Source of the DNA: Rotaria macrura
Lineage: Eukaryota; Rotifera; Eurotatoria; Philodinida; Philodinidae
Assembly (NCBI GenBank): GCA_900239685.1
Contig: OENT01000433.1
Coordinates: 53,685-117,684, forward strand
Direction of reading: 5' to 3'
Length of the DNA stretch: 64,000 bases
Under the pieces are notes generated by a model. The model was given only the letters and a program-made list of their open reading frames with translations. It was not told the DNA's origin and ran no database searches. Positions 34,871 to 48,860 of this stretch are shown one piece after another. The stretch's first letter is position 1, and each line of letters begins with the position of its first letter. Both the position numbers and the translations under genes were made by a program.

Positions 34871-37800
34871 ATCGGTTTATTGAATGAATAAAATGAATTG
34901 ATCAAAATGAATGCTATTTCTTGCCTCGGTTTTATTCCTACTACTCTCCTATCTCAAATTACCTCTTCATATTATATATATGAAGTAGATCGAATATCGG
35001 AAGACGTGATTATGATAAATATATGTTCAACAATACTTGTTTCATAAGACGATGAGGATATGAGCGACGAAGTGACCTTTGTCAAATGAAAAAAAGAAGG
35101 TTATTCGATCCTTTTTCTTTTTGTTTTGTTCTCTCTATCGAATATGTGATGATCAAATATATGAAGAAGAATGTTCAACAATCGAGAAGTCCTTTGATGA
35201 TGTAATCATATTGCTTGTGTACTAATTGAAAAAAAATAATTATCTATAACGATTAATTTCAACGAAAAAGAAGACTTGATGTTGAAAAGAAAAAGAAAAT
35301 ATATACAGTATATACATATATATATATCGGTGAGTGCCCAAATTTTACTTTGAAAATAAGATCGAATTTCATCTTGATTATTGTATAAAAGTATCCGTTA
35401 TACTTGATGAGGAGCTAGAACAATACTCATACAAGTTACGTATGTATGAGATGATCTGATCCTATACTTCGAACATTCAATTTTTCGTGCATGCACGCTA
35501 TCTTAATTTAACTCACTCCTACTCAACTAATTATAATAGATCGAAAAATTTAAAGAAAACTTGATGAATGTGTTTATTTTTGATAACGAGAAAAATCAGA
35601 TGCTAAAATGACTTTACTCATCTTCATAAGAAAATCATGCATAACTCATATTAGAACGTGTTGTGGGTTGTTGTAAAATGGAAAACCTTCTGCTCCAATG
35701 AATAGTGTAGATAACTGAAGTCGAACAATCTACGAAATTTAATCTTTTATGTTGCTTTTGAATCTAACGATATACATTATACATTTGCAATAAGAAATGA
35801 ATTTGATCGATTCGAATCTTATGATTGAATGAACATTTATTAAAATTTCGTTTCTAAAGATCATCACCAATAAAACTGACGACAATTAAAATTTCTGCGT
35901 CGAAGAAAAACAAAATAAAATATAAACTGAAAAATTCCATCTATTATTAAGGCCATTTCATGCAAAATTTGACTGACTGACAAACTTAATGTCTTTCATT
36001 CATATTATCCGAAGTTAAATTTAAAGTTTGCTAAAATTATACATATTTTGCTGATATTCAAGAAGTATAGATATTAACATGATGACAACGAACAAAATAC
36101 TTGTTTTCGTAAATTTAGTGACATGGATGTTCTGATTTTTGAAACGATGAATTTCACAACTTTACTTGACGTAATCAGCCTTGAGCATCGTATACCAAAG
36201 AATAAATGCCGTTTTGATATCGAAGAAATAGTGATGAAAAATTCTATCAATTGCCATGAATTAATTCATTAGGCTTTTTCGATTTTGTCATTTAATACAA
36301 GTTAATTATTCTATGATCACAGGAGTGAGATGAATATCATTGAATAATATCAAAATTTGAAAGATCTATTTTCTGTAAGAGATTTAAGTCTTTAAAATTG
36401 AATATTGACGTTTATCTATTTAGATTCATAGTATATCATTTGATGAAAGTATTTTTCATGTTAATATACCAGCCAAAAATCTTTTCAAATCGTTGAGCTA
36501 TGCAAATATATTTGAAAATATCATTTTCAAATGCTGATTTCTTGAGACGTAAAGAAACTGATACTACACTTATGTATGATTTAGTTAATCATTAAACGTT
36601 AAACAAGTAAATTTGATTTGAAGACTGTACAGATCATAGTATTTTGAACATCTATTATTTCTGTGAATAGCTTTGATGAAGGCCGGATCTTGCAGCATGT
36701 ATTTAATAGGATGAAAGTTTTCCTGGGTACATATTTAGTTCAACATTATTATACGAGTATGAAATTAAAATGAAGCGACGATCTCAGAAAACAAAAATGA
36801 CCATCTATTGACCAAGAGAAATATTCATGTTCGTTGTTCATCGGTTCAGTAAATCGATACATCGCAAGTAATTTTTCGTAGGCTAATACTCATACACAAA
36901 ATATTTTTCTTATTTCAAGAAAAAATAGTGGAAGAAAATAATTTTAATAAGAATAATATTGAACTAATCAACTTTGTAATTATTCCATGAAATCTAGCGA
37001 GTTACGATATGGCAGTCAGAGAAATGAAATAACTTCACTCATTAGTATTTAGAACTGACTAGACACAAAATTAACTTTAGCAAAGAATTAGAAAATTTCG
37101 AGAAAATCATAGGTTTTTTCCCCAACATGAAGCAAAGTATTGATCGTGTGATTTTGAACGAATGATATTCATAAATACTTGTTTCGCTTACTAGACGATG
37201 TCAGTTTCTTCTTCAATGTTGGACTTAGACAAAATATGAATGATATGAGAACGTGTAATCATGATCATGTGGAAAATTTTCCTTTTGTCTTTTTTTACTG
37301 ATTTTTGGTTTGTTACTGCTGCAATTCATTAATATTCTCCTGAAAAATAACTGCGCGAACGAGAGTTACAAAGAAAAACCAAACATCTAGGATCGTGTAA
37401 CATGCTTGACAGAAAACAGTACTATTCTACTATCTTATATACTATTGTGATATCAAATAATGAATCGAGAAATTCAAAACACGGAGGAAAAATATTATTC
37501 AACAGCGCTTCTAATAGTATTAAGATATAGACGATGTTCGCTGTTGAATTGTATATACATTTTTTTGTTTTTCATTCTTTCTTACAAAATCGCACATGGT
37601 GAAAATTTGCTTATTCATACTTATCATTTCTTGTCTTCGAATCAGAGAAATATATACGCACTTAGTAAATAGTTTATTAGATTTCTAATGAATTAAAATT
37701 AATATGGTTCATGCGTGTGTCAAATGAATCAAATCGTTCACAAATTAGAAAACAAAAAACCTGTGCGTATGTATATGTTAAAGTACTTAAGAATATTTTA

Positions 37801-40179
37801 TCAGTTTTAATTTTATATATTCACAGAAAACTCGATTATATAGACTCTGACGTCGATACCAAGATGTAAATATCAGATAATAATATATATTGTGATCTTA
37901 CATCTGATCGTGTATGATCTTGTGCAATCGTATCCGATGTTCAAGATCTTGCGTCTGATTTTTTGACCTGGATAGTTTTCATTGAATTCAAAGTATCAGC
38001 TTACATTGCCAAGCATGAACAAGACGGCATCACCATATATGATTACACATTTCAATATATACGTATATATGACATCATCGAAACATGCTTCAATCTCAAG
38101 GCTTGACATAAACTGCTATTGAAGATCGTAGCACATATATCATTCATGAAATCGATGTTAGACATTCTATATTAGAAAGTTTGAATATTATCAAACAGAA
38201 TGCAAGAATAATTGTGTGCTGTTATTCTACAGATATTCGACGTACGACAAACAAAACTTACAATATCACAAAGAACAATGAAATTGCTTTCTAGTGTTAA
38301 ATACAAATTTGATTTGCACACCTATTGTACAAATAATAATGTGTTGGTTTTATTTGGAAACACATAGATCGATATTTGTTATTTCATGTATGCATATTGA
38401 TGAAATCAATTCTGTTTGAATGATTTCATATGCATAAAGTTTTTTTTTTATTTAGGTTCTTGATAATGCTGAATATACGATTCGTGAAATAGTAATTACT
38501 TTCTACCAAACGCAATATTTACGTATTACTAAGATATTGATTTAAGATACAGATCACTATTGAATGATGATCGCATATTTCTTGATATGGAATATTATTC
38601 AACTAAATAAGTATCAAGGATATTTCAATTCAAATCGAAAATTCTAGAAGGATTTTTCAACGTTGGAAATATGGGTATTTTTGGAATGAAACAAATTGAG
38701 TTGTTTAATATTACGAAGGAAAACGATATATATATTACTGCGGCACTAAACATTTTTTATTAGCTACTAAATTAGCCTATCCTTATTATCCTAATTGACG
38801 ATAAAATTATTTGTTTTGTACCAATAAATCGATGAACATCGAAAAATCTAAAAAGAATTAGTCAATACTATTTAAATAAATGAAACTTTTACGATAATAT
38901 ATTCAAGTGATTTATAGTTTTCATTCTATTATCCTGTTTCTTCTAGAAATACACTTGTAGAATTCAACCCAATAAAACATATATTATCAATACTCATAGG
39001 TAAATAAAGAAGACACTATTTAAGCATGAATAATTAATCGATTAGAACGTTATTTGTTGAGAGTAACACATTCTAAAAAACAACTTTCAGTGAGTTTGAA
39101 TTTTCACTCTAATAAATCTAACATGAATTGGATCGAAGATACTAAAACAAGTGTCGTATTCCGCTAGATCAAATCCGTCGGCTTATAAAGCAATCACATA
39201 CTTTTAGAGTAGCTTAAATTCATATTTACTAATCATAGGATATGAGTGACGTGACTTACCAAGATTTTTCACTGAAAAGTTTTGTTTGAACTTTGAATAA
39301 GAATATTAGTGATAATTTATGGAGATCAAGAGTAAATTTAAGTTATCGTTCAGCATTCATCCCAAATTTTTTACATAATAAAAACTATTTGAAAAAGATA
39401 TTTGTCATTGATGTAAATATTGGAGGTGACAGCATCATTAGGTTTTTTACCCCAAAATCTATACTTTGGTATAAAATTAAAGGAAAAAAGACTTATTTTT
39501 CAAAACATCGCAGATAAGATGGATTATTTAATGAGTAGAGAAACATCAGCAAGAACGATCTCATCGATTTTCATTACTCAAAACTTTAGTTTCTCTTTTT
39601 GAACTCATTGAAAAGTCTTGAAGTGTTAAGAACTTGAATTGACACGAGGTTGAATTATTTTGCACTTTATTCGATGAATGGTGTTGAAGTTTATTATCAG
39701 TTAAGTGATAAGAAATATATTGTTTCTTAAAATAATGTTAAAGTAATTGTTTGGAGACTCATACTACAGCTTTAGTCATTATCCAGAAAAATATAATCAA
39801 CCTCAGTGAATGAAGAATGATTGTTCGACTGTGAGGCAAAGGAGGTACGAGTATATTCTTCCAATTCACAGGATTCACTTTCTATATATTTCATAGAAGA
39901 AAATATCTGTCATATCTAATTCTGTGACTGCTTTCAACTGTCTACACTTGTACGATTTTCTTGAGGAAAACAAAAATGAGAGAACAACGCTAAATTGAAT
40001 CTTGTATATTTTTCTTGTATCCAAAGAAAACTTGAAATAATTCTGATTCTAAATTTCATTAACTAAGTGTCGAGCATGTCTGTCTGTGTTAATAAATATA
40101 GATAACATGTGTGGTCGACATTGACATCAAGAAAAATCAACTACTTGTGATATTTATTTAGAATAAAATCAAGAAGACA
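34871..40179. other. Long gene-free stretch
   Basis: About 5.3 kb of AT-rich DNA between protein B and UBR7. A (TA)n-type stretch lies near 35300-35328. The patch 37895-37975 (repeated GATCTTGYRTCTGAT, ending GACCTGGAT) resembles ends of the CCTGG-terminated repeats elsewhere in the window. Open stretches such as 39293-39517 are not protein-like. An AG acceptor at 40160-40161 lies 18 nt before the UBR7 ATG. Confidence 0.5.
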
Positions 40180-42633
40180 ATGTCTACGCATCGTATAACA
40201 ACTGATGAAGAAGAACCTATAGTAACGTGCAGTGAATTGCTTGAACAAATTGAAGATGAAGCAGAGGAATTAGATCGTGAACGAGCACTCTATGGAAATT
40301 GTGATGTTGACACATGTACATATTCACAAGTACATTAGACATAATCCTTTTTATTCAACAAAGAAAACAGACAACAATTTATTTACTTCAAGGGATATGC
40401 TAAAAGACAAGCTTTATTTGCTTGTATGACATGTAATATTGATGGAAGGTTGACAGGTATCTGTGCAGCATGTGCATATCATTGTCATACAAATCATCAA
40501 GTCAATGAATTGTATACAAAACGGTGCGAATTTGATTGTTTTCTCTTAAATACAAAAATTGTGTTTGTTTTTCTATTTAAGATTTTTTCGATGTGATTGT
40601 GGAAATTCTAAATTAAGCCATCAAACATGTAAACTATATCCAGTAAGGAGGCATTAATTTCTTTTTTCAGAAACAATTTTAAACGATTTTTTAGAATAAA
40701 GATCCAGAAAATAGTTTGAATAAATACAATGATAATTTTCGTGGATTATATTGTACATGTAAGCGCCCATATCCGGACAAAGAAACAGGAGTTTGTATTT
40801 GTTTTTTATTTATCTAGAATAGTTAATTATGAAATACATTATTTAGTACATATCGAAAATCTTTCTGACGTATCTCTAGACTCTTGAAATGAATTTAAAT
40901 GTTTTAGATAGTCTCTTAGTTAGAAATGAAAGTTTTCTTTTGAAATTTCATAAATCAACGAAGACATATTTCTCTATAATAACTAAGATGAATGATTTGG
41001 TGATTTTCTCGATTTCTGTGAACTTGTACATTTCTGTAAACTTTCCATTTCAGTTGTATCATTTTTGTAACGATTGATTTGGTCTTTAATATTAGGTGAG
41101 ACGAGGTTTGATTATAAAACTTGTATGATTAAAAATGGTTCATCAGTAAAGAACATCAATATTTCCCATCAAAACTAAACATATGTGAAGCCGATATCAA
41201 GGGAAACAGAAGCGGCAAAGACGCTCATCCCATGAATCAGAATACGATTGAAGAGAGACGACTCAAAATTGTGCTAATCTTCTGAAAAAAGCGTACAAAA
41301 TGTGCCCATTGAAGATCTATTCCGAATTTAATAGGAAAATAACCAAGAATAATTTTCTCTAGGTCGAACTATGACTGCATCAAATTCATTAGAATGGAAA
41401 TTAGAAAAAAATCTTATCCTATACCTCTCGTGCCTATGCTACTTTAACTAGCCTTGGATAATTAGTCGATAAATTTTAGAAAATTTTGAATTCAGTTTTG
41501 GAACGATCATCTTCTACAGATTCTAAGTCATTTGGATCGAGTTTATATGGTGTCCTTAAAATTACGTAACAAACACGAATGTACATTTTGTTTCGGTACT
41601 ATTATCCATTGCATAATAAAAGGCCGATGGATACAGCTATAATAGCTGTATCCATCAGCCTTCTTTTTTGAAATAGATAATAGTAGTTCTCAAATTATTG
41701 TCACTGTTATTTTGATTTTGGTTCCTATTAGAAAAATGACGACGATGAAATGATGCAATGTATAATATGTGAAGATTGGTTTCATAGTCAAGTAATATTG
41801 AATTTACTTTTTAATAAATTTCATTGATAATTTTCCGCCTAGCATTTGGGTGTTCCAGTACCCATGGAAGAAAATGAAACCAATTCTATGGATATGATTT
41901 GCCAAGCGTGTGTGATTAAATATTCCTTCTTAGCTAATTATGATGGTTCGAACGAAATAGTATCTCAACTAATTACTTCATCTAACCATACTTTGCTTTA
42001 GAAACGCACGCTGTTACTTCACAGCCATCGATGGCCAATAACGAAGCGAGTGAGAATCTATTGTTTGTCCTATTACTTTCCAAACACTACTACCTTAATG
42101 CATTTAGGTGCTAGTAATAATCTATCATGTTTGCTTCTATCGAATAATACGAATCATAAGGAAGCACGTACAATTTTTTTACGTGACGGTTGGAGAAAAC
42201 GATTGTGTCGTTGTGATCAATGTTGTGTAAGTTAGAATAGTCGTGTATACATTTTGTTTTTCTTATGAAATTCGCATATTTCTTTTTGAATGATGATTAG
42301 AAATTTTACGATGGATTAAATTTAACACCAATATTCGAAGATGAAGATGCTATACAAGAATATGAAAAACAAGCATTAGCTAAGAGTGAAAATCTCGATG
42401 CTGATAAGATCATAGCTGATTCATTGGAAAATCTTGGCTATGTACGAAAACTTGAAGTTTTGCATGGTATAAACGAATTTAAAAAATCGCTGGGGGATTT
42501 TCTTCGTGGAAAAGCCAATAGTGATGGCGTTTTAACAGCTCAAGATGTGACAACATTTTTTGATAATTTAAAAGAGCAACGTAAAGAACAACAACGAACC
42601 ATGCATATGCCTCCTGATAATTGTAAATCGTAA
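40180..42633 (+). CDS. UBR7: UBR7, putative E3 ubiquitin ligase with UBR box and PHD finger, 9 exons
   Basis: Orthologue of UBR7, an atypical N-recognin-family protein known in mammals as a histone H2B ubiquitin ligase through its PHD finger. Exons: 40180-40329, 40393-40523, 40582-40642, 40695-40790, 41732-41791, 41843-41945, 42002-42049, 42108-42226, 42301-42633; 1101 nt, 366 aa (human about 425). The N-terminus is acidic. The UBR box spans 41-112 (CTYSQGYAKRQALFACMTC, FFRCDCGNSKL). The PHD finger spans 134-189 (YCTCKRPYPD, MQCIICEDWFHSQHLG, ICQAC). The C-terminal block RDGWRKRLCRCDQCC and LENLGYVRKLEVLHGINEFK is the family signature. The central linker is shorter than in mammals. Intron 4 is 941 nt and holds a palindromic element; the others are about 50-75 nt. 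Confidence 0.96.
41597..41685. mobile_element. 89-bp palindrome (copy 2) in UBR7 intron 4
   Basis: Same length and ends (TACTATTA...TAATAGTA) and same central GGATACAGCTATAATAGCTG-type core as the copy at 23011-23099. The arms carry scattered differences (GGCCGATGG versus GGCGGGTGG), so both copies have drifted while keeping most of the pairing. Confidence 0.9.
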
Positions 42634-45600
42634 AAAAACCTAGTTTTGTTAATACATTAGAAATAAATGTTATGAAAGTGTTTCGAAGAAAAATATTATT
42701 ATATTTTTAAATACGACAGAAAGAAAAATAATATACAGCTTGACCTACTAACGATCAACCATCATGATGAAATTTGAGTCTTGACATTTTTGTACGCACT
42801 AAAACCAATCGTATTCATTTGAAGCTGTTCAACAGTTTGCCGTATATTCTGTAGTGTTCGAGTTAGTTTATTTTTAAGCATTACGAAATAAAAATGGTAG
42901 TTGTTAGCCAAAATAAAGCATTTCTTTATCTATTATCATATCTAGATTACTTTTCTGTCTCGGATAACAACGAAAATATTGCAGGTGATTGTGATGTCAA
43001 GTCTACAGATGTCAATCTATAGATCATCTTCTGCTCTTGTGCAGATCATTTAACACAACATTTTTTGAAAATATCTTGTTTTCAGCAGATACTTCAGATT
43101 CTCGACTAAAAATTTGCTCTCGATTATGTGTCATTTTAGTGTATACATTCGTGGAAAGATGAAATATATCTAAAATCAGCAAAAGACAGAGGTTTTTTGT
43201 TTGAGTGCGTCATCGGCATGAATTTTTCTTGTTAAACGTAAATTATAAAGTAACTTGAGGTGAAAATTTTGGTATTAAATAATTTTGTAGCATGCATGTA
43301 TCCACTAAATTGTCGGGACTCTGTGGTTAGTTGTTTAGATGAAATTGAGATATCAAAGTCCCAAAATGTCAGTGTATTACCTGTGGACAAGCTGTATATT
43401 TGAAATGACATGTTCAATCAACTTTCAGAATCTGTTCGGGTGGCGAAGATAAATACATACTAGACCTGAAATGATCGTACGTCTCTCATTCTTCGATGTT
43501 GATTGGTTGGAACTGACAATATATCCTAACATATTACACAAGATACATAATCTAATAATGATGTGCATGTCGCTAGAACAAGCTCAGTGGAGATATTTGT
43601 CAGATTTACTTTTCTTAATAGCTACTTGTTTCTGAACTTTTAATGAATAGTCGTCAGTCAATTTTCTGTGGTGCCACATTAAGCAGTTTGTAGCAAAACC
43701 ACAGATTTCCGATCGTGTGAAAAGTCAGTAGAACGATAGTTAACGCATTAAAACTAAAGAAAATAATGTTATGTTCGTTGCCTGTCGAAATGATGAGACT
43801 TGAAAATTCGACTATATTAAGAGAGAAAGAGTATTGTGTTTTTCTGAAATTGTTTCTCTCTTATACAATTAAAATTTGACAGGAAAATTTAATTAGGTCA
43901 TCAATGCCTTGTGATATCTAAATATTAGAAATATTAGTGTTGAAAAACTGCGAATTAATGTGAACAAAGAAGTACTAATACCATTGTGTCATGCAAGTAT
44001 ATAGTGTGCATACTAATGCATAATTGAGATCAAAGCTTTAAGATGTTACATGAAAAGAAAAACCTAAAAGAATTTTGGATTGCCACAGCGGAAACATGTG
44101 CCAAATTATTGTTTTTCTCTACTTTTTAATTATTATGACAATCATGAATTTATCTTTCAAAATGACATGGTGTGTTTAAAACAATCATATTATGATAAAT
44201 ATCAGTCACGATGTCAAGTAATTCATATTATGAGATGTTATCTAGAAAATTAATTCAATTATTACTCAAGCTCATTCCGTGCTTGCGAAAAATATATTTC
44301 ATGTCACACACTTGGGGTCATGTTTTATCATGTCGATGAGAATTGACACGGCTATGACATGCACTTCATTTCGTATAATTTCGTTTCCAATAGAGTCAGT
44401 TCAACAGGACTGATTTTGTTTTTATTACTTACTATTTGCCTATCCCCATTTTCGAGAAGCTTTGACTATTTTTGGACTCAATGCTGAAATTGTGAGTCAC
44501 CCGAAACATCCCATTAAATCAAAACAAACCTTTGTACGATTCCCTTTATAATAAAATACTTTTCAAGACATTTCTTATTAAGAGACTACATATGTGATTG
44601 GAATTCTCCATAAGCTATGTTCATGTTGCATAGCTTTAGAATGAAACTGATGTTCAGTTTTATTTTTTTACAAATTGATTTCCTCGGAGTTTTCTTCTTC
44701 CTTGGTTTACAGAACCGATTGATCTCTTTCTGTCTCATTAGCCATAGAGAAGAACATCTGGAAAGCTCGTTTTTTAATATCATAAGACCTCAAGAATATG
44801 ATAATGGATAACAGTCAATTGGGGCAATCTCAAATTATATTAAGTAGAAATTTAATATTTTAGTGTTCCCTAGTGGTGACTAGAATTTCAATATCCCGCT
44901 AGAAACATGTAGAGATTGCCTAGATTTTAATTTCCTCTGTAACATATATCATTATTTAGCTTATTCAAGTTTTGATCTTAGATTCTCTCAAAATATTGAG
45001 CATTGATTTTAAACTATGTGTTTCGGAAATTATTTTGAAAAGATAATATTAAATTCTGCATGATACATAATGCTAAACACATCAATTATCATATTTTCAT
45101 CTGCCTGAGATTTGTTTAACTTTCCATTTCAATTTTACAGTTTGATGTGCAGAATCAAGTTCTCTTGATCTCCCATATCAAGTGTCATGAACGGGATTTG
45201 GAAATTCTACTAGATTTTAAGAATTATTCCATTTAGAGAGTTTATCAAATAAATTTGATTGCCATGGAAATAATCTTTTCTCTTTGTCTCATAGATATGT
45301 TTTGTAGTCAAATATGCTTCACATTTACAACATACATCAAAGACCTTTCCATATGTTCGCCGCTGCTGTTTGAACTTTCTTCTTTCTACGCATAGATGAA
45401 AACGTAACGCACAACGAATAGGAACTCCCCCGAACTATTTTTACCTAGTAACACATATGAAAATATTTCACAGTTCCGATTCATTTGAAAATAATTGTGT
45501 ACCAGGGTTTTGTTTTGACATTTTATATGATTAGTAGATATCGAATTTGGCATTCATTTTTCTGAATGATCCAAACAGAAAAAGTTGACTAAGAATTTTT

Positions 45601-47006
45601 AAAGAGTATTATTAAATCTTTTTCTCACGAAAAAAGCATTAACAATGAATTGTTTGATGAGTAAATTCATCGGAATATGTCAGGTTTGGACAGGCTATGC
45701 TATAATTAATATAAAGTGCTTATTGTAGTGGATAATGATTACGATATCAAGTCGATTGAATGCAATAAAAGATCAAATTGGACTACATACATCTACAGAT
45801 TAATATACATTCTATTCATGTTAAATTTAAAATAATTCAACGTCCGAATCATATTTTATCTACTGTTCTGTTTTATGTGTAAAATTATACAGTAAAACTA
45901 CAAAAGTAACTCTTGCTATCACTACCATTAATATGAGCTGATCCAGTGAAGAAAAAATATATCACGAAATGAAGAAAATTCAAAATCACTTTGTAAACCT
46001 TTTCTACCTGTTAACACCCACTTGAGATGGATCATTGGACAAAAAATGAATCAGATGAGTCAAAGAATTTTTGGAAACCAAGGTCGAATCGAAAATTCAC
46101 AAGAAAACCTATTATATAGCAGTGTCTTACAAAGGTTTAGGTCTGTGAGAGTGAGCCATGAGCCTTGGAAACACAAATATCTCAAAAATTTTCATTGAAA
46201 CATCCCGTTGCATGGATCAGGCAACAATCATCGAAATAGGTAGAAACTTAGCTGAAGAGATTGCATTCTTGCGTAGCTGAATAAAATAAAAAACCATGTG
46301 ACTAAACTGAAGATCAATAGTTAGACGTATTTTCTTAACAGCATTGATTTATGAATGTGTTGCTTGCTTATCAGTAATATATATATACATATTGTTGAAA
46401 TCGAAACTCCAAATATTCAGGTACAGTGTTGGTATCTGATTATTTGCTAGTCTATGCGAAACGGATCAATCAGATGATATTTTGAATTCAGTATGAATCT
46501 TCGATAGAACATGATCCTATGAATAAATATCTGTTTCTCTGTTCATCCACTGTAGAATAGTTTTTTATTCTAGTAATTTATGCCTTAGTTCAAACACAAC
46601 GACATGAAATAATATAGATACATAAATGACAAAGAGATGTATAGTATTTTGATAGACATATGTTGATAGGTAAGAAAAATAGATGGGAGACAATGATAAA
46701 GAATTCCACTATCGCAAAGAAATAAACAGTTTTAAATGCGCAATACAAGAATGATTAGATAAATATGTTTCAATGTAATGGCCAATAATTATTCTAAAAA
46801 GAAAATTCTTGACTTGAACAGAACAATATTTTACCATGGAAATAAACAAACAAAAACAACAGCAATATTAAATAAAGATCGACACATCAATACGATTCAA
46901 GAAGAGAAAAGACATCTGACACGATACGACAAATTACAATTTTCATTTTCTTTTCAGTTCACTTGAGCAATACCTTCTTGGAGAAAGTCCCTTATTTTCG
47001 TGCATA
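42634..47006. other. Long gene-free stretch
   Basis: About 4.4 kb between UBR7 and the small C2H2 gene. Short open stretches (for example 44586-44811 on both strands) are unlikely to be coding. No repeat ends recognised. Confidence 0.5.
42662..42667 (+). terminator. Polyadenylation signal of UBR7
   Basis: AATAAA 28 nt after the UBR7 stop codon, in AT-rich 3' DNA. Confidence 0.6.
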
Positions 47007-47558
47007 TTAACTTATTTCCATTCGGTGACTATTCGAAACAGTATCTACAATCGTAGTTCATCGACAAATTTAAACATTGGCCGTTTGAGTTCGTTGTACT
47101 TACCTCCTAAGTAAAGTATCTCTTTAGCCATATCTGAACCGATAATTAAACTGCCATGAAATTGATTACTGTTTCCAGCGTGAGTATTCTGATATCAAAG
47201 AGGTAAGAGACGGATTAAAATCTTATCGACTAAATAAAATAGACATACTTTAATATGCAGAAGTACTGCTGTCGAATAGCTTGATGCAAATCTTTTACAA
47301 AACGGACAATTGTAACGATGAATTTTGTTAAGAATTTCTTTATAGATTGTTGGCACAGCTGAAACAAATGATTAATATACTTTGTGATCTCGAACTGAGA
47401 AACAAACGTACGAAGTTGTTTCAAATTTTTTATATCACTTTCGGATGACAGCAAACGAGCTTCGTTCGAATGAATTAATGAATGTTGATTCTAGAAAAAG
47501 AAAAGAAAAGAATGTTAGATTTTACGTTTTCAAATTCCAATGAAAAATTCTCATCCAT
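47007..47558 (-). CDS. Small protein with a single C2H2-type zinc finger, about 5 exons
   Basis: Model exons: 47558-47526, 47490-47412, 47358-47249, 47188-47104, 47044-47007, summing to 345 nt (114 aa) with all phases closing. The finger is YNCPFCKRF...LLHIK joined across an intron to NTH, a C-x2-C-x13-H-x4-H pattern, one residue longer than usual between C and H. The donor GTACGT at 47411 and acceptor at 47359 are needed to bring the finger into frame. The first intron would be only 35 nt, unusually short, so the 5' exon is the weakest part; an alternative upstream exon reading ...FHHVLLIEN with a donor at 47560 is possible. The last exon of 12 codons is also tentative. Function unknown. Confidence 0.55.
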
Positions 47559-48860
47559 ACGTTTTCAATCAATAAGACATGATGAAAGACAGCGAATATG
47601 ATCTACTTTGAATGAGATACTCGAAAATTCCTCCTATGATTATTGCGATGAACAATGCAAAATTTGATTTACTATTCTTGAATCTCTCGATTGTAGACAA
47701 GTACTTTTTTAAAATGAATTTGATTAGAACTGTGCGAAATTATGTCTGAAAGAATTTCAGTGGATATCTTCTTCGAATTTCAAATACTCCGTAAATGTTA
47801 AGTACTCGAGAACAGAAATTTATTTTTGTAAAATATAAAAAATATTCTATTAATTTCATTGACAGTATTTTGCCGTATCTATAGATATCAGTCATTAAAA
47901 TTGGAAATGACTATCATTAAGACATAACTTCATGATTTGAATAGAATAAACGAGATTAGATAACATGAAACATGCAATCAATTAGTTTATCTTATAGTTA
48001 CTCTTGTACTGAGGCCCGAGCAAAATTACAACAATTGATTCATTTCTATCCGACAGTACTAAAATTGGAAAGGGAATATCATGCCCGTCACACAAAGAAT
48101 GCCGATAAGTACACAACTATTGTGTTGTTTATCATGAGAAAAAAGTTTCACTCTTCAAATAACAAAATTTAATAGTTAAATTACATCAACAGAAAATAAT
48201 AAGAGCGCTAATGTTAACTATGTATGTTATTAATATAAAAATGTCTTATACTTCGAAGTATATCAATAGTAAAATAATCGAAACAATATAAACTACTGAT
48301 TATGTGCATGCATAACTGTTCGATCAAACTGAGCAGAGGAAGAACGATTGCAGATTGAGTCTGACAAAACTTAACGAGTTCAATGCCCATAGTGCAAATG
48401 AGACTCGGGGTTTACATTGTGAAAATAGTACTCATCCAATTGACTCGAGTATTACTGCTAATATTTTAATGCCTATTATAAAGTGTAACTAGTTTCGACG
48501 AGAATGTGTAAGAATCAATTTCGCTAAGAAGACAATGGAATTCAGAAGCATTGATAAAAGTTGAAATGACTGCGAAATATTCTTACGCTTTCTGTTCTTA
48601 TCAACACACGTCGAAGACTTGAATAGTACTTCACAATGCCCGTGATATTCAAGCATTTCCGTCGCCATTGATCACAGATAGTATGTTGAGTTCTATCGAC
48701 TATATCAACTGCAACTCAAAACTCTATACATTGTTAATGATCACCGGAACGACCTTCACAATAGTAGTAATAATTAGATTGTAGAGTTTTATTTCTTATC
48801 TAAACAATAGAATTTAGTTGCAACTAATGAAATTCGATAGATCACAAAGGCTACAGTCGA
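47559..48860. other. Intergenic with a possible isolated exon at 47989-48107
   Basis: Within 47989-48107 (plus) a TTATAG acceptor is followed by protein-like sequence (ARAKLQQLIHFYPTVLKLER...) up to a GTACAC donor. No flanking exons found, so it is only a candidate. The rest is AT-rich and featureless. Confidence 0.3.
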
